Source of the DNA: Gemmataceae bacterium
GTDB lineage: Bacteria > Planctomycetota > Planctomycetia > Gemmatales > Gemmataceae
Direction: 5' to 3'
DNA: 37,498 nt
NCBI GenBank assembly: GCA_019694755.1
Contig: JAIBBI010000037.1
Span: 1 to 37,498 of the forward strand
The notes beneath the pieces are model-generated. The model was not told where the DNA came from. It saw only the letters and a list, made by a program, of their open reading frames with translations, and did no database searches. Numbering within the stretch: position 1 is the stretch's first letter; every line of letters starts with the position of its first letter. The translations under genes were made by a program, and so were the position numbers. Shown here piece after piece: positions 22,713 to 30,310 of this stretch.

Positions 22713-22924
22713 GGTTCCCCCGCTCGGTTTTGTCATGGCATCGGGCTGACCCCGCCCGGCCGGGAAGCCTGTCGGCTTCGGTCCCGACCCGTGTGGGGCC
22801 TCTGAATCTCTTCCCGGCGCGGGTAGGATGGGGTGGGAAAGTGAGTTCCCCTTCTCGCCACACCGCAGGGGAGGGGAGCCGACTCGTCGTCCGCGAGTTG
22901 ATTAGCAACGGCGTTTCTGGCAAC
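22713..22924. promoter_or_regulatory. Divergent intergenic region, possible transfer origin
   Basis: 212 nt between the leftward ribbon-helix-helix/relaxase pair and a rightward small gene. It holds the perfect hairpin GAAGCC-TGTC-GGCTTC at 22764-22779, a GCCCGGCCGGG block and a GC-rich direct-repeat-like stretch. MobF transfer origins normally lie next to the accessory and relaxase genes, so this is the best place for oriT, but I recognise no nic consensus. Promoters for both directions should lie here too. Confidence 0.3.
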
Positions 22925-23212
22925 ATGAACCGCATGAGAAACAGACACACGCAACAACACGAAGCCAACGAGCCACAAAACGTCTGGGAGGAATTCGGCC
23001 TGACGCGGCCGAAGTACGAGGACGAACGCACCGCACCGCCGGTGGACCGGGAGCGGCTCCGCGCACTGGTTGAGAAGCGACTCCCGGAGGAGGAGCGGCG
23101 GGAACTCTACCGACTCACGATCCGTTTTCGGTCGTGGGCCGAAGCGCTCGCCGAGATCGATGCCGGGGATTTGCGAAAAGAGATGTACGAAGACGGCAGC
23201 CCGCGGGATTAG
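22925..23212 (+). CDS. Small hypothetical protein
   Basis: 95 residues, ATG 22925 (a second ATG nine bases later is possible; neither has a clear ribosome site). Polar N-terminus with many Asn/Gln/His, then VWEEFGLTRPKYEDERTAPP and a helical RLPEEERRELYRLTIRFRSW. It is acidic and probably cytoplasmic. The helical part resembles small proteins placed next to regulators in planctomycete genomes, but I cannot name a family. Divergent from the relaxase operon and convergent with the sigma-like gene. Confidence 0.55.
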   Translation: MNRMRNRHTQQHEANEPQNVWEEFGLTRPKYEDERTAPPVDRERLRALVEKRLPEEERRELYRLTIRFRSWAEALAEIDAGDLRKEMYEDGSPRD

Positions 23213-23311
23213 CAGGCGAGCCCCAGGAGAGCCGTTCCTGTTTCACCGATTTCTTTGGAATGACTGGGGTGAGCGCCGAGCGTTCGGTGCTCACCCCAAC
23301 TGACCTGACTC

Positions 23312-24082
23312 TTACTGACCTTTCCGTTTCTTCAACTTGGCTTCGAGAACGATCCTCGCCCGCTCCACGGCGTATCGCACCTGCTCGAAACTGATCCGCA
23401 ACTTGGCGGCGATTTCCGGGTAGTTGTACCCCTCCACCGCGGAGAGCCGCATTACGGCTCGTTGTCTTGGATCCTCCAGCCCGTCCACCAGCATCGCGAC
23501 GTCGAGCCGGGCGTCCATCAGTACGTCTTCGTCGTCCGGCTGCCGGGCGAGGGTTGCGGCGTCGGAGAGTACCCTGACGTCCTCCCTCGGCTGCTTCCAC
23601 TTCTGATCTTGCCGCCGGAGCCTGTCCGCGGCCCGTATCGCTTTGAACTCGACGATCCGCCGCCAGTAAGGCCCGACCTTCGGTCGCTCCGGGTCACAGC
23701 GGAACATCCCGCCCCGTCGGCACGACTTGATCAGTTCGCAGACCGTCTCACTCCGCCAGTCGTCCCGACCGTCCCAGTTGTTGGCAAGTCGGTCTTCCCA
23801 ACCGGCCGGGAGGTGGGGCGTCCACCGGGGTTTGCCACCGGCCTCGCTCGGGCTCTCTGCTGTTTTCTGCCCCGAGACCCCGCCGGTGTTCCTTCTCTTT
23901 GCCAGGTAGTCTTTTTTCGTCACCCACCAGACGAGTCCGAGGATGTATGGGCTACGCGCCACCTCGTCGGCAATCGTCTGGCTGCTAGCATTCTCACGTT
24001 TCAGCCGGAGGAGAGTTTGTCGAAAACCCTCTTCCGCCTCCGACCAATCAATCCGCTGACCATCACCTCGTTGACTGTCCAT
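23312..24082 (-). CDS. Sigma-70 region 4-like DNA-binding protein
   Basis: 256 residues from ATG 24082 (AAAGGTG upstream; a GTG at 24145 is possible but lacks a ribosome site). The C-terminus holds the sigma region 4 fold: LEDPRQRAVMRLSAVEGYNY, PEIAAKLRISFEQVRYAVER, ARIVLEAKLKK. The middle part (KSCRRGGMFRCDPERPKVGP, YWRRIVEFKAIRAADRLRRQ) could hold a reduced region 2, as in ECF-type sigma factors. The N-terminal 100 residues are element-specific. Either an alternative sigma factor or a DNA-binding regulator for the transfer genes. Confidence 0.65.
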   Translation of the reverse strand: MDSQRGDGQRIDWSEAEEGFRQTLLRLKRENASSQTIADEVARSPYILGLVWWVTKKDYLAKRRNTGGVSGQKTAESPSEAGGKPRWTPHLPAGWEDRLANNWDGRDDWRSETVCELIKSCRRGGMFRCDPERPKVGPYWRRIVEFKAIRAADRLRRQDQKWKQPREDVRVLSDAATLARQPDDEDVLMDARLDVAMLVDGLEDPRQRAVMRLSAVEGYNYPEIAAKLRISFEQVRYAVERARIVLEAKLKKRKGQ

Positions 24083-24300
24083 CTCCGACACCTTTTCTCC
24101 CGTGGTGTCGGCGGGCCTCTCCGGTGGAGGCTCACGCCGCCACACGAGGGATTCGTTGATTTGTAACTGACAGCTAGTGATGTCCGATGCAGAACCACGT
24201 CAGATGGACACGAGGCGGTTCCGCGGAAGTGTCGAAGTTTGAGCCGGGCACCCACGGATTCTCGGGGACTCCCGACAACCGCTCGACTTGCGGTATCTTA

Positions 24301-24328
24301 CTTATCGACTCGTCGGCTGAAAAGTCAA
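24301..24328 (-). promoter_or_regulatory. Candidate sigma-70-type promoter for the sigma-like gene
   Basis: On the minus strand TTGACT (24328-24323), 16-nt spacer, GATAAG (24306-24301). It points towards the sigma-like gene at 24082, leaving a leader of about 200 nt. The plus-strand words CTTATCG here also occur in the palindrome at 37153-37172. Confidence 0.3.
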
Positions 24329-24352
24329 GGGCCTGACTCTGTTTCAGCCGTA

Positions 24353-24520
24353 TCACTCTTCACCAGATCGAGTTGCGATGAACCTCACCGTCTCCTGAAG
24401 GTCGAAGTCGTTGCTGATTGCTCCGATCCCACTCCCATTAATGACGGCCAGACCCGGCCAATGGTTCGCCACGGATTGGTCAAATCTCTTCTTGACTCCC
24501 GGTGACTGCGAGAAGGTCAT
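24353..24520 (-). CDS. Short ORF or gene fragment
   Basis: 55 residues from ATG 24520: MTFSQSPGVKKRFDQSVANH, then WPGLAVINGSGIGAISNDFD and ETVRFIATRSGEE. Unlike other short frames here, it has a balanced composition and less GC-biased third positions, so it may be a real small gene or the end of a decayed one. It has no obvious ribosome site and no family I recognise. Confidence 0.25.
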   Translation of the reverse strand: MTFSQSPGVKKRFDQSVANHWPGLAVINGSGIGAISNDFDLQETVRFIATRSGEE

Positions 24521-24984
24521 GCAACCCGTGGCAGCGGCAGGGGAGGAGGGCGCGCAGCCACTCATACCGAACGCTCTTCCCTGGCCAACTTGCGCGGTCG
24601 TCCGCACACGGTTACCGAGAAGCGGTCCCGGTGTGCCGAATCGCGGTTCCTTGTTCGCCGTGGGAAACGGTCGGTGGTTCGCTTCGGTCGTCTTTCCCCG
24701 TTGGGTTGGCCGGACGGACTTCGCTCCGGTCGCTGCTCAAGTGTCACGCCAGCAAGCTGTCATGCTCCTTGAGGCGGGCGCTCCCGTCGCTTCGCCTGAC
24801 TCCGCCCCGAGCGGGCCGGCGGTCTTTCGTTCCTCGGATCCCGTTCGGAGTGGGTCATCCGGGGTTCATCAGCCAAGGTGAATGAACTCCGTTGCCCCTT
24901 CCGAACGGGTCCAAACCTTCGGAACGAAAAAACAACCGCCGGCTTCGCGGGGGTAGAGGCTGGCCAACAACAAAAGGAAAGACC

Positions 24985-25245
24985 ATGACGAAAGCAAAAC
25001 CCACCACCGAAATCCGCATTGGCAAAATCAAAGCCGCCGTTTGGGCCAACGAGAACGGAGGCATCATCCGGTACAACGTCTCCTTCAGCCGCCTGTACAA
25101 GGACGGCACCACCTGGAAGCGGTCGGACAGCTTCGGCCGCGACGACCTCCTGACCCTGGCGAAGCTCGCCGATCAGGTCCATTCCGTCCTCCACCAGCAA
25201 CTCCCGGAGCCGGAAGAAGAGCCGACGCCAGCACCAGCCGCTTAA
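24985..25245 (+). CDS. Small element protein, paralogue 1 of 4
   Basis: 86 residues, ATG 24985 behind AAAAGGAAAG. Core: IRIGKIKAAVWANENGGIIR, YNVSFSRLYKDGTTWKRSDS, FGRDDLLTLAKLADQVHSVL, then a Pro/Glu tail. The same K-x-A-x-W ... (Y/F)-x-(V/I)-x-(F/L)-(S/T)-R-(L/I)-(Y/F)-K ... F-x-R-(D/N/Q) pattern is found at 29941, 30420 and 30885. Predicted four beta strands and one helix, a plan shared by PC4- and PUR-like single-stranded-DNA-binding folds. That comparison is my inference. No signal peptide. It is followed by a strong terminator. Confidence 0.8.
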   Translation: MTKAKPTTEIRIGKIKAAVWANENGGIIRYNVSFSRLYKDGTTWKRSDSFGRDDLLTLAKLADQVHSVLHQQLPEPEEEPTPAPAA

Positions 25246-25254
25246 CAAACCACG

Positions 25255-25273
25255 GGCCGGGCTCAGCCCGGCC
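25255..25273 (+). terminator. Hairpin terminator or attenuator
   Basis: GGCCGGGCT / AGCCCGGCC, a nearly closed 9-bp stem, then TCTTTCAT. It lies 10 nt after the small gene at 24985-25245 and before the methyltransferase gene, whose ribosome site follows right after it. Read-through is likely, since no other promoter is evident. Confidence 0.6.
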
Positions 25274-25293
25274 TCTTTCATAGGAGACAAAAC

Positions 25294-26115
25294 ATGATCA
25301 GCAGAAAGCAAATACTCGACATCCAGTGCGGAGCCGTCATGGCCACCGTCCGCCGGAACACCACCACCAACGCAGCTCGCAGGATGCAGCCTGAAAGACG
25401 AACCCGACGCGAACCGCCGGTGTACGCCCGACTCCCGCGAGCGCCGAAGAACGCGAGTCCCGTGCCGGAACTCACGAGCCTTTACCACAAGAGCGACCCC
25501 GGCGACTACGGCAGCCGCCGTTATCCCGGCAACTGTCCGGGAAACTTCATCAAGGACTTGCTCCGGTACTTTCAGCCCCGGAACGTCATGGACCCGATGA
25601 CCGGCTCCGGCACGTGCCGGGACGTCTGCCAGGAACTGCGGATTCCCCACTTCTCGGCCGACCTGAAGAGCGGCTTCGACGCCTGTGATCTCGCCAGCTA
25701 CCCCGCCGAGAAGTTCGACTTCGTGTGGATTCACCCGCCGTACTGGCGGCAGAAAGTCTACAGCCACGACCCCCGCGACCTGTCCACGACGCCGACGCTG
25801 GACCAGTTCCTGAACCGCTACGAGTTACTGATCCGAAACTGCGCTCGGGCCCTCAGCCCGGGCGGGCGGCTGGCCGTCCTGATGGGCGACTACTCCGACC
25901 GCGATGCGGGATATGTCCCGCTGACGTGGCACACCAAGCGGCTGGCCTTCGAGGCCGAGTTGCGGCAGTGCTGCACCGACATCGTCCGCTTCAGTCACGG
26001 CGCGAGCAGCAGCAACAAGGTCTACCGCAGCAGCTTCATTCCGGGCCTGCACGACACCTGCGTGATCTTCACCCAAACCGAATCGCGAAACAGCATAGAA
26101 GGAGTCTATCCATGA
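25294..26115 (+). CDS. DNA methyltransferase (N6-adenine/N4-cytosine type)
   Basis: 273 residues, ATG 25294 behind AGGAG. A basic N-terminus (to about 50) precedes the SAM-dependent domain: YPGNCPGNFIKDLLRYFQP (motif X-like, 77-95), motif I MDPMTGSGT (99-107) and motif IV HPPYW (147-151). The catalytic motif begins with His rather than Asp, Asn or Ser. The order X-I-IV differs from the common beta-class order in which the PPY motif comes first. The C-terminal half has GGRLAVLMGDYSD, the usual strand before a metabolite-like ending. It probably methylates element DNA to escape host restriction; no restriction nuclease is encoded nearby. It overlaps the next gene by 4 nt. Confidence 0.82.
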   Translation: MISRKQILDIQCGAVMATVRRNTTTNAARRMQPERRTRREPPVYARLPRAPKNASPVPELTSLYHKSDPGDYGSRRYPGNCPGNFIKDLLRYFQPRNVMDPMTGSGTCRDVCQELRIPHFSADLKSGFDACDLASYPAEKFDFVWIHPPYWRQKVYSHDPRDLSTTPTLDQFLNRYELLIRNCARALSPGGRLAVLMGDYSDRDAGYVPLTWHTKRLAFEAELRQCCTDIVRFSHGASSSNKVYRSSFIPGLHDTCVIFTQTESRNSIEGVYP

Positions 26116-26531
26116 AACACATCGACACCATCCTGACCGACATCGCCGTCAAACACCTGCGTATTCCGACGCTGGCGGAACGGCACTCCGACAGCCTGGA
26201 CTTCCACTGCGTGAGCGTCTGGGGAATCCGAGACGCCTTGCGAGCCGCGTTCGACGCAGGGGCGACCAGCGCCTTGTCTCGGCCTGTGCCTGAACAGGGA
26301 CTGCCCATTCCATACGACGCCTACGAGATTGAGGGAGTAGCTTCCTTCGTGGACGAACACGATACGTACTACGAACCGACTGAAGACGCCGATGCCGAAA
26401 TGTGGACCCTGTACGGGCACATCCCCGGCCGAGGGGTCGAAGCGATCGGCGATTTCCGCACACGCGAGCACGCCGAGGAGGTCTTCGCACGCATCACGGG
26501 CCGTCGCTATCGAGACGGCACGAAATCGTGA
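26112..26531 (+). CDS. DUF6900-like protein
   Basis: 139 residues, ATG 26112 with AAGGAG and a 4-nt overlap with the methyltransferase gene, so translationally coupled. The first 50 residues, MKHIDTILTDIAVKHLRIPT, LAERHSDSLDFHCVSVWGIR, DALRAAFDAG, match the short DUF6900 domain seen mainly in plasmid and phage proteins. The remainder (YEIEGVASFVDEHDTYYEPT, GDFRTREHAEEVFARITGRR) is specific to this protein and looks like a small alpha/beta domain. Function unknown; the pairing with a methyltransferase suggests a role in DNA maintenance of the element. Confidence 0.75.
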   Translation: MKHIDTILTDIAVKHLRIPTLAERHSDSLDFHCVSVWGIRDALRAAFDAGATSALSRPVPEQGLPIPYDAYEIEGVASFVDEHDTYYEPTEDADAEMWTLYGHIPGRGVEAIGDFRTREHAEEVFARITGRRYRDGTKS

Positions 26532-26624
26532 ACCGCGTCGCTCTCACCGGGAGGCACGACGATGTGCTGCATCACCGGGGCCGGCGAGATGATTGTCGAG
26601 TCGGCTTCCTGAACTCTGCATTCG

Positions 26625-27554
26625 TTACTTGCCCGCGCGGGTCCACGGTCCTCCCGGTGGCCATGTCGCGGCAAACGTCTCCCCCGTTGCCGACGCCCGA
26701 GACGGCGGCATGAGGAAGGTTTCGAGGAACGCGACTACGTCCGCCAACTCCGCCGGGTCGGCCTTGAACTTCCCTTTCTGGACGAACGCGCCCCACTGCT
26801 TGACCTTCGTGGGATCCGTCCCGAACTCTCCGGTTAGCGCGAGCGGCACCTCCGTCGGGGGTTGCGATTTTCTCCGGCGGAAGGTGCCGGCCATCGCCTT
26901 CACGAGTGTCGCCCCGTCGAACGCGAACTCCCGGCACAGTACCCAGAGGTCGAAGAAGTCTTTCAGCCGGCTGTTGGTCATGCCGAGGGCGACCATCGCC
27001 TGGAACTTCTCGGCCACGACCGTTTCCTTGGGGTACGCCTTGAGGACCGGGGGCGGCAAGTCGAGGATCGTCGGGTAGTCCACCCGGATCGGGGGCGGCG
27101 TGACCGCGTCCCCGAACCCCACGTCGATTTGGAGCATGACGCGAGCCTGCCCGAGGCGCACCACGCACGTGACCCGCACGCCCTCGTACTCCTGGTCCTC
27201 TTTGATCCGGTCGGCGGACACCATGGCCGGGTCGAAGTCGAGGCCGTCCTCCGGAACGGCGACCGAACACACGGCCCGCACCATGTCGGCCAGTCGCTCG
27301 ACCGAACTGTCCCCGGTCCCGAGGAGGTCCACGTCCCTGGTCGCCCGGTGCGGTTCGGCCGCCCAGAGTTGGAAGAGCATCGCCCCCTTGAGAACAAACC
27401 CGTCCCCGTGAGGAGAGACGCTCAGGCGGTACAGGAACCGCTCGATGGCGTACCGGGTGAGTACGAGCTGGAACTCGTCCCCGCGTTTCCGGGCGAACTC
27501 GGTCAGGCGAGCACGAACCGACGCCGGGATGTTTTTGGGCTTGTCCTTGCTCAC
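26625..27554 (-). CDS. abiEii: AbiEii-type nucleotidyltransferase toxin
   Basis: 309 residues. Conserved nucleotidyltransferase (DUF1814/AbiEii) motifs are present: FVLKGAMLFQLW (53-64), ATRDVDLLG with D74 and D76, VMLQIDVGFGDA with D144, and TVVAEKFQAMVALGMTNSRL with K183, followed by KDFFDLW. In the family these residues transfer nucleotides and stop growth when the antitoxin is lost. The start ATG 27554 overlaps the stop of abiEi by 4 nt. The pair gives phage abortive infection and plasmid stabilisation in other hosts. The C-terminal 20 residues are Gly/Pro-rich and variable. Confidence 0.9.
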   Translation of the reverse strand: MSKDKPKNIPASVRARLTEFARKRGDEFQLVLTRYAIERFLYRLSVSPHGDGFVLKGAMLFQLWAAEPHRATRDVDLLGTGDSSVERLADMVRAVCSVAVPEDGLDFDPAMVSADRIKEDQEYEGVRVTCVVRLGQARVMLQIDVGFGDAVTPPPIRVDYPTILDLPPPVLKAYPKETVVAEKFQAMVALGMTNSRLKDFFDLWVLCREFAFDGATLVKAMAGTFRRRKSQPPTEVPLALTGEFGTDPTKVKQWGAFVQKGKFKADPAELADVVAFLETFLMPPSRASATGETFAATWPPGGPWTRAGK

Positions 27555-28174
27555 GTGATCGTGGCCTCCAGATACGGGCGCATGACGTTCGCCATCCGCC
27601 GGGCCTTGGCGGCGCGGTAGAGGTCATCGGGCGACGCCAGTTTCTGCCGCAGGCAATCCCGGAGGGCTTCGAGGGCCACGTCGGTCCCGACCGTGTTCCG
27701 GTAGGCGAAGCAGTCCGCGACCGTCCGCGCCGGATCCGTCACCCGGACTGTCACCCCCTCGACGTGGTGGGTCACCACCCCGACCGCGAGATCGGGGGCA
27801 GAGAACCGGACGACCCGAAGGGGCGGGTAGTCCACTTTCGGGAGCCGCGCCTTCCGGTCGATCGCCAGCCAGACCTCGAACGGCGATTGCGTCGTGAGGC
27901 CGTGGAACCGCAGCGCGGAGAGGAGGCAAACGACCCCGTGCGGAACCCGTCGGCACGCTTCCGCGAGACCGTGGTTCTCCGTCACCTCGGCCTCGGCGAG
28001 GACGTAGACCCCCCGCGACGACCGTTCCAGCACGCCGTCACCGACCAGCCGGGTCAGGTAGACGCGCGGGATGCCGTGCTCCTTGAGGTCGCCCGCCCGG
28101 AGGACACCGAGCCGCCGGGCGAGGTCCGCCAGTCGGTGGGAGTGGGTGTTGTCTATGTTCCGTTTCGTTGGCAT
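27551..28174 (-). CDS. abiEi: AbiEi-type antitoxin and repressor
   Basis: 207 residues. N-terminal winged helix (RRLGVLRAGDLKEHGIPRVY, LTRLVGDGVLERSSRGVYVL, residues about 16-60), the antitoxin DNA-binding domain. The C-terminal domain, VCLLSALRFHGLTTQSPFEV and VTDPARTVADCFAYRNTVGT, resembles the AbiEi_4/AbiEi C-terminal region that is needed for toxin neutralisation. It represses its own promoter in known systems. ATG 28174 with AACGGTGGTATATGCC upstream; overlap with the toxin by 4 nt. Confidence 0.9.
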   Translation of the reverse strand: MPTKRNIDNTHSHRLADLARRLGVLRAGDLKEHGIPRVYLTRLVGDGVLERSSRGVYVLAEAEVTENHGLAEACRRVPHGVVCLLSALRFHGLTTQSPFEVWLAIDRKARLPKVDYPPLRVVRFSAPDLAVGVVTHHVEGVTVRVTDPARTVADCFAYRNTVGTDVALEALRDCLRQKLASPDDLYRAAKARRMANVMRPYLEATIT

Positions 28175-28249
28175 ATACCACCGTTGCCGACATTATGAAA
28201 CAAATGCCTCGCCCCGTCAAGGCCACTGCCGTCCCGCAGGACTGCCTGC

Positions 28250-28459
28250 TCACCCGCGGACCAGCGGCTCGTCTCGTTCCCGGTCGGTCCGGTCATCGAT
28301 TCGTAAGCAGTTAAGACATGCCACACCTGATGCACCTGACCGTGCCACTTCCTCGCCGCGTAATCGCCGCAAGTCCAACCCGCACCAAGTCGCGGCGCTG
28401 TTATCGGGGTGTAAGCGAAACACGTATTTTTCGGGCCTCAAGTCATCTCTCCAAAGCAT
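28250..28459 (-). CDS. Small CxxC-type protein, uncertain
   Basis: 69 residues from ATG 28459; a TTG 18 nt downstream with GGAGA in front is also possible. The core RPEKYVFRLHPDNSAATWCG, LDLRRLRGEEVARSGASGVA, CLNCLRIDD carries a lone Cys after TW and a CxxC, the pattern of very small zinc-binding proteins in actinobacteria and planctomycetes ('T.CG ... C..C'). Not a known family by name. No strong ribosome site; moderate doubt remains. Confidence 0.4.
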   Translation of the reverse strand: MLWRDDLRPEKYVFRLHPDNSAATWCGLDLRRLRGEEVARSGASGVACLNCLRIDDRTDRERDEPLVRG

Positions 28460-28594
28460 GTTAGCGCTGTAAACGCGGGTTGTTAGCGGCCGGGACCGCA
28501 CGACGAGGGGGTGATCTCGGCCGCTGCGTCGATCTTTTTTAACGCCGTTATGCAACACGCTTCGGGTGCCGTGCATAACCCTCTTTCAAAGGCG

Positions 28595-28610
28595 TTCCCG
28601 CATGCGGGAA
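28595..28610. promoter_or_regulatory. Perfect palindrome, candidate operator
   Basis: TTCCCGCATGCGGGAA, 16-bp perfect palindrome in the region between the abiE operon and the DUF932 gene. It could be the site of AbiEi (which normally binds inverted repeats in front of its own gene) or of another regulator. It is about 420 nt from the abiEi start, which is far. Confidence 0.35.
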
Positions 28611-28848
28611 TGCCCGGTTACGGTTCGCTTCACAACTCAATACGGGTAGTCGAAAACAACCCAACCCGTCTCTCGGGAGTGGGGCTGTCCGCAGGGTTTG
28701 CGCACGAGCCAACCCCTCTTCAAATGCTGCTCACCATTTGAACGTTCGTGATCCTTGCGGCACCCCGTTCCACGCCCGAGAGGCAGGTGGTGCAATTCAG
28801 GCTTTTCAACGGTTTTTCCCATTCCTTTTCCCCCACTTGGAGGTGCCC

Positions 28849-29880
28849 ATGAGCAATCTGACTCGGGCGCATTTCGAACTGTTTCGGCGGACCCCGGACG
28901 AGTGCTTTTCGTCACTGCGAGACCTCGGCGAACACTGCCGCGGGCAGAGGGACCGGTCGTTCGACCGGTGGCATCTGCCCCAGGCGATTCGGCCGAGGCC
29001 GCTGGCAACGAACAGCCTCGCGGTGGAGGCCGGAACGGACGGCGCGTTCACCATGAACGCCTGGTCGTTCGGCCAACTCTGCCAGCTCGCGAAGGTGAGC
29101 AAGGACACGGTGAACCGGCTGTCCCCCGGGACGGCCGCCCGCGTGTTCGAGGAGACCCTTCCGGCCGGCAAGAAGCCGCTGCAACTGCTCACGGAGGGCG
29201 ACACGGTTCGGTCCGTTCACGGGACCGCGTACACGAGGCTGCACAACGCGGACCTCGTCGCGATCCTGCACGAGTTCGCGACCGATTTCGGGCCGCCGCA
29301 GCGGGCAAGCACCGGCGGAACCGGGCTCTACTGCGGGGAAGAAGACATGTTCTGCTTCCTCATCGACCCGCTCGGCTGGGTCGAGATCGACGGCGAGGCG
29401 TTCGCCCCCGGATTCTTCCTCTGGAATTCGGAGGTGGGCAAGCGCTCGCTGGGGATCGAAACCTTCTGGTTTCAGGCGGTGTGTCAGAACCACATCGTCT
29501 GGGATGCCGTGGAGGTGGTCGAGTTCGCGCGCAAGCACACGGCCAACGTCCACGAGTCTCTCGCGGAGATTCGGCGGATCATCGAGCGGCTGGTGCAGAA
29601 GCGCGACGAACGGAAAGACGGCTTCGCGAAAGTCGTCCGCAAGGCGATGGAAACTCGCCTCGGCGACGACGCGGAGGAGGTCGCGGACGTTCTCGCGAAA
29701 GCGGGCGTGAGCCAGGTGCTGCGCAAGCAAGCCCTGGACCTCGCCCGCGAGCAGGGACGCTTCACGATCTTCTCCCTGGTGGACGCCTTGACCCGGCTCT
29801 CCGGCGCGTTCAAGAACGCCGGCGACCGGACCGAGGCGGATCAAAAAGCGGGGCGGCTGCTTCAGCTCGCCGCCGCGTGA
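28849..29880 (+). CDS. DUF932-domain protein (phage/plasmid-like)
   Basis: 343 residues from ATG 28849 with GGAGG seven bases upstream. DUF932 core at about 60-290: AWSFGQLCQLAKVSKDTVNR, ADLVAILHEFATDF, DMFCFLIDPLGWVEIDGEAF, GFFLWNSEVGKRSLGIETFW, FQAVCQNHIVWDA. The last 80 residues are helical. The family is carried by phages and conjugative plasmids and occurs near recombination and replication genes; its biochemical role is unsettled, and DNA-end or recombination functions have been suggested. No signal peptide. It is the first gene of the rightward run to 37078. Confidence 0.88.
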   Translation: MSNLTRAHFELFRRTPDECFSSLRDLGEHCRGQRDRSFDRWHLPQAIRPRPLATNSLAVEAGTDGAFTMNAWSFGQLCQLAKVSKDTVNRLSPGTAARVFEETLPAGKKPLQLLTEGDTVRSVHGTAYTRLHNADLVAILHEFATDFGPPQRASTGGTGLYCGEEDMFCFLIDPLGWVEIDGEAFAPGFFLWNSEVGKRSLGIETFWFQAVCQNHIVWDAVEVVEFARKHTANVHESLAEIRRIIERLVQKRDERKDGFAKVVRKAMETRLGDDAEEVADVLAKAGVSQVLRKQALDLAREQGRFTIFSLVDALTRLSGAFKNAGDRTEADQKAGRLLQLAAA

Positions 29881-29940
29881 ACTGTTCGATGACTTCAGGT
29901 GTTCGATGTCCCAATCACTCACGAAAGGAAGGGTTTTCAC

Positions 29941-30261
29941 ATGGCAAAAACGAACGGTGCAACTCAGGCCCGCCCCGCCCCGAAACCGGAGCGGCAGCGG
30001 CCGGCCCACGAGGTCCGTCTCGGACGCATCAAGGGGGCCATCTGGGCTAACACCACGGAGCAAGGGGTCCGCTACGGCGTGACGCTCTCCCGGATCTACA
30101 AGGACCAGGAGAGCGGCGAGTGGCGGAACTCGGCGAGCTTCGGCCGGGATGACCTGCTGCTGGTCGGCAAGGTCTGCGAACTGGCGCTGCTCTGGGTCTA
30201 CGAACAGACCCAGTCGCAGAGCCCGAGCCAGACCCCCGACGGCGACGACATCCCGTTTTGA
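29941..30261 (+). CDS. Small element protein, paralogue 2 of 4
   Basis: 106 residues, ATG 29941, GGAAGG ten bases upstream. After a Lys/Pro/Ala-rich leader of about 35 residues comes the shared core: EVRLGRIKGAIWANTTEQGV, RYGVTLSRIYKDQESGEWRN, SASFGRDDLLLVGKVCELAL, LWVYEQ, then a Ser/Gln/Asp tail. Closest to the copy at 24985. The long basic leader is special to this copy. Located 60 nt after the DUF932 gene. Confidence 0.8.
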   Translation: MAKTNGATQARPAPKPERQRPAHEVRLGRIKGAIWANTTEQGVRYGVTLSRIYKDQESGEWRNSASFGRDDLLLVGKVCELALLWVYEQTQSQSPSQTPDGDDIPF

Positions 30262-30285
30262 CGAGAGGTTTTCTCCCAAGGTTTT

Positions 30286-30310
30286 GAGGCCCACCGCACC
30301 ACCGGGCCTC
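30286..30310 (+). terminator. Hairpin terminator
   Basis: GAGGCCC / GGGCCTC, 7-bp stem with an 11-nt loop, 25 nt after the stop of the 29941 gene; the following bases TCTACTT are only weakly T-rich. Probably partial. Confidence 0.45.

Larger units (their letters stand above)
24083..24984. other. 900-nt stretch without a convincing gene
   Basis: Several short frames are open on both strands but give Arg/Ser/Pro-rich translations. The one that looks most protein-like is leftward at 24353-24520 and is listed separately. A candidate leftward promoter lies at 24301-24328. The GC-rich part 24556-24860 contains repeated GGTTCGC/CGGTCG words but no clear repeat unit. Confidence 0.5.
28175..28848. 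other. Divergent region upstream of abiE and the DUF932 gene
   Basis: About 670 nt. It contains the leftward small frame 28250-28459, the 16-bp perfect palindrome at 28595-28610 and an AT-richer patch at 28420-28560. Promoters for the abiE pair (leftward) and the DUF932 gene (rightward) should lie here. Confidence 0.4.

Noticed and set aside
24502-24885. Overlapping plus-strand frames in the GC-rich part of the gap before the first small paralogue
   Set aside because: Two or three frames are open at the same time with Arg/Ser-rich products and no ribosome site; I see no gene.
28912-30294. Minus-strand frame of 460 codons opposite the DUF932 gene
   Set aside because: Antisense to a recognised family member; no ribosome site; Arg/Leu/Val-rich composition.
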